From a virus: a DNA stretch of 23,574 bases. Below are positions 21,887 to 23,574 of the stretch, in pieces. The translations under genes and the position numbers were made by a program. The notes beneath the pieces are model-generated. The model ran no database searches. It was not told where the DNA came from and saw nothing but the letters and a program-made list of their open reading frames with translations. The stretch spans positions 1 to 23,574 of the IMG/VR virus record IMGVR_UViG_3300042691_040662; one strand, 5' to 3'. Position 1 is the first letter of the stretch. Each line of letters begins with the position of its first letter.

Positions 21887-22867
21887 ATGGGCGGTCTTAA
21901 ACTTCTTCATGAGCATCGTAGGGAACTCACACCTTCTCTAGTGAGAGAAGCGGGCAGTGTCTATAGGGAATTTTTAAAAGGGTTCAATGACTGGCTCGCT
22001 TCAAGAGGCAAGGCACCTCTTGAACCCATTCGCCCCACAGGTTCATCAACACATGCAGAGCGTGACCTTGTTGATCGTCCAAGCGCAACCTATGGCGACA
22101 TTGACTATCTCGTCTCCTTTCCTGTGAACTACACAGACAAGGACGTGGCTGAGAGGCGAAAGGAAGAGGCCGCTTCTGTAAGAGAGTACACCGACCTACT
22201 CACTGAATACCTGACAACGGTCAGGCCTCAAACTGTTGATGTCAATCTGACTGTCGGTGGTCACCCACTCATGATAATCGTCAAGGTTCCGTCAGGAGGA
22301 CTGGCACAGGTCGACACCGTCGTCACACATCCCACCTACTCAGAGTGGATGAAGGGAAGATACACACCAGAGCGTGGTATCAAGGGCTACGTCACTGGTA
22401 ACCTCTACAAGGCCCTCGGAGACTACCTCATCCTCACCATCGGAACCGAGGGAGTGATGGCCCGAATCAAGGATGGCCAGAGGGTCCCTTCGAAGTTCAG
22501 GGCAGGCGTCACCTATCAATCAATATCAACCGACTTCAGGAACTTCTTCCGGGACATCGCCGACTACGTCATCGAAGGTGCATACGTCGCAGACTCACTC
22601 CTCGAGCAGCATCCCGGTCTCAACCCCGACGATGTAAACATCTCGGAACTTGCTTATGGTATTGTAGGACTGGCAAGGACCATGGAACGAGCCGGTGACG
22701 TTGACTCCACGGAGATGCTGACGACAATCTATAGTTCCTTCGTAGAGGGGATGGATGAGAATGTCGGTCGCAAGCTCTCCAAGGACATCACTCCTGAACA
22801 GGAGGCGAAGATGAGGAAGCTCAACGTCACGCAGGGTGAGAGGGTCCGACAGATCTTTGGAGTCTAG
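21887..22867 (+). CDS. Nucleotidyltransferase-fold protein
   Basis: A 326-residue protein with the nucleotidyltransferase core: TGSSTHAERD (51-60), GDIDYLVSFP (70-79) with the DxD pair Asp71 and Asp73, and a third acidic residue Asp143 in AQVDTVVTHP after strands VNLTVGGHPLMI and IVKVPSGG. These are the expected positions of the two-metal-ion active site. The C-terminal half is helical and contains a TYQSISTDFRNFFRD stretch. Family members add nucleotides to RNA, protein or small molecules; the target here is unknown. ATG 21887 has no Shine-Dalgarno but sits after a -10-like box. The metallophosphoesterase gene starts right after its stop. Confidence 0.72.
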   Translation: MGGLKLLHEHRRELTPSLVREAGSVYREFLKGFNDWLASRGKAPLEPIRPTGSSTHAERDLVDRPSATYGDIDYLVSFPVNYTDKDVAERRKEEAASVREYTDLLTEYLTTVRPQTVDVNLTVGGHPLMIIVKVPSGGLAQVDTVVTHPTYSEWMKGRYTPERGIKGYVTGNLYKALGDYLILTIGTEGVMARIKDGQRVPSKFRAGVTYQSISTDFRNFFRDIADYVIEGAYVADSLLEQHPGLNPDDVNISELAYGIVGLARTMERAGDVDSTEMLTTIYSSFVEGMDENVGRKLSKDITPEQEAKMRKLNVTQGERVRQIFGV

Positions 22868-22868
22868 T

Positions 22869-23510
22869 TTGAACTGGTTCACCAGCGACCTGCATCTCAA
22901 CCACGATAACATCATCAAGTACTGTAGTCGACCATTCTCATCAACTGAAGAGATGAATGATGTCCTCATCAGCAATTGGAACGACAGGGTAAGTGAGGAG
23001 GACACTGTCTACGTTGTTGGTGACATGTTCCTTGGAAAGCCCGAGAATGCAGAACCGCTCATCAGGAAACTGAGGGGTCGAAAGGTCCTCATTCTTGGCA
23101 ACCATGATAGGTCACGTCGAACGATGCTTGAGGTAGGCTTTGACGAAGTCTGGCAAAGGAAGAACCTCATACTACAGGATGGAAGGCAGGCGCTGCTCAG
23201 CCATAAGCCCCTGCCTGATTCCGTCATAGGACGCCATGACCTACAGGTTCATGGCCACAGACACTCCCTTCCTGTTGTCGATGGCAGGAAGGTCAACGTT
23301 TGCGTTGATCTCTGGGGTTACACACCCATCTCTGAGCATGAGCTGTGTTCCACACCACTTGGAGTCCCACGGCGTGATTCAGTCGAGATCGTTGCAAAGG
23401 GCGATAGGATTGAGATCGCAGCCTCTGTCATGAAGGAAGATATGGATGGACTTATAGACCATCTCCAAGTGTACCTGCGTTCATTCTGGGAAACTCAAAA
23501 GGAGAAGTAG
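22869..23510 (+). CDS. Calcineurin-like metallophosphoesterase
   Basis: A 213-residue metal-dependent phosphoesterase with all the fold's ligand motifs: FTSDLHLNHDN (about 4-14; Asp-x-His), VYVVGDMFLGK (about 47-57; Gly-Asp), ILGNHDRS (about 74-81; Asn-His-Asp), LLSHKPLP (about 109-116; His) and QVHGHRHS (about 125-132; Gly-His-x-His). The likely start is TTG 22869, one base after the preceding stop and six bases after GGAG; it yields the typical LNWFTSDLHLNHD start. Substrate could be cyclic nucleotides, nucleic acid ends or phosphoproteins; not determined. Its juxtaposition to the nucleotidyltransferase suggests a functional pair. Confidence 0.85.
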   Translation: MNWFTSDLHLNHDNIIKYCSRPFSSTEEMNDVLISNWNDRVSEEDTVYVVGDMFLGKPENAEPLIRKLRGRKVLILGNHDRSRRTMLEVGFDEVWQRKNLILQDGRQALLSHKPLPDSVIGRHDLQVHGHRHSLPVVDGRKVNVCVDLWGYTPISEHELCSTPLGVPRRDSVEIVAKGDRIEIAASVMKEDMDGLIDHLQVYLRSFWETQKEK

Positions 23511-23519
23511 TAGGTTACC

Positions 23520-23574
23520 ATGGCACTGACACAAGAGAGTACCAGATTGATTCGCATGAAGGTCGATGAGGCAG
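23520..23574 (+). CDS. Start of an unknown gene (truncated by window end)
   Basis: ATG at 23520 opens a frame that runs 18 codons to the window end, reading MALTQESTRLIRMKVDEA. It lies nine bases after the metallophosphoesterase stop; an AAGGAG is present upstream at about 23498-23503 but somewhat far from the ATG. Too short to classify. Confidence 0.5.
   Translation, partial: MALTQESTRLIRMKVDEA

Overview
The window is a gene-dense stretch of a tailed double-stranded DNA bacteriophage genome. About 28 genes are supported, all on the + strand, with gaps mostly under 100 bases and many overlapping start/stop codons. The largest gene-free stretch is about 150 bases (17330-17478). No host gene, rRNA, tRNA, CRISPR array or insertion sequence was seen. 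The host cannot be named from this window. Seven candidate promoters of the form TTGAAC/ATGAAC-N16-17-TANNNT, some ending 5-6 nt before an ATG (possible leaderless transcripts), together with ThyX and a B12-dependent ribonucleotide reductase, would suit an actinobacterial or similar host, but this is only an inference.

Layout. Positions 1-3395: the end of an unknown gene, a very compact family A DNA polymerase, an unknown gene, a protein resembling the uracil-DNA glycosylase superfamily, and an HD-type domain protein that has lost its metal ligands. Positions 3507-7972: a T4-style recombination and replication core, namely gp32-like ssDNA-binding protein, RecA/UvsX recombinase, 5'-3' exonuclease (FEN/RNase H type) and DnaB/gp41-type helicase. 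Positions 8016-15100: a probable homing endonuclease overlapping the start of a class II ribonucleotide reductase (nrdJ), then a ClpP-like protease, a small DUF2061-like membrane protein, ThyX, a eukaryotic-type phosphomannomutase, a formamidopyrimidine/Nei DNA glycosylase that appears to start at an ATC codon, a small unknown protein and a MazG/dUTPase-like pyrophosphatase. Positions 15119-21812: three tail-fibre-like proteins interleaved with a DUF5659-like protein, a coiled-coil protein, a small membrane protein and a J-domain protein. Positions 21887-23574: a nucleotidyltransferase-fold protein, a metallophosphoesterase and the start of another gene.

How it works together: SSB, recombinase, helicase, exonuclease and polymerase would copy and recombine the phage DNA. 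NrdJ, ThyX and the MazG-like enzyme would supply and clean the dNTP pool, with dTMP made de novo. The glycosylase and the UDG-like protein may remove damaged bases. The fibre genes would build the host-recognition apparatus.

Regulation is unusually readable. Two intrinsic terminators (after ssb and after the second fibre gene) share the same two-hairpin design and an almost identical loop, and each is followed at once by a candidate promoter. The ssb and second fibre genes have structured leaders followed by A-rich unpaired ribosome-binding regions, like the autoregulated T4 gene 32 leader. The strongest oddities are the ATC start of the glycosylase gene, the miniature polymerase, the metal-site-less HD protein, the shared promoter and terminator families, and the hairpin-rich leader at 17330-17478. 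All product names rest on motif reading by eye; no database search was run.
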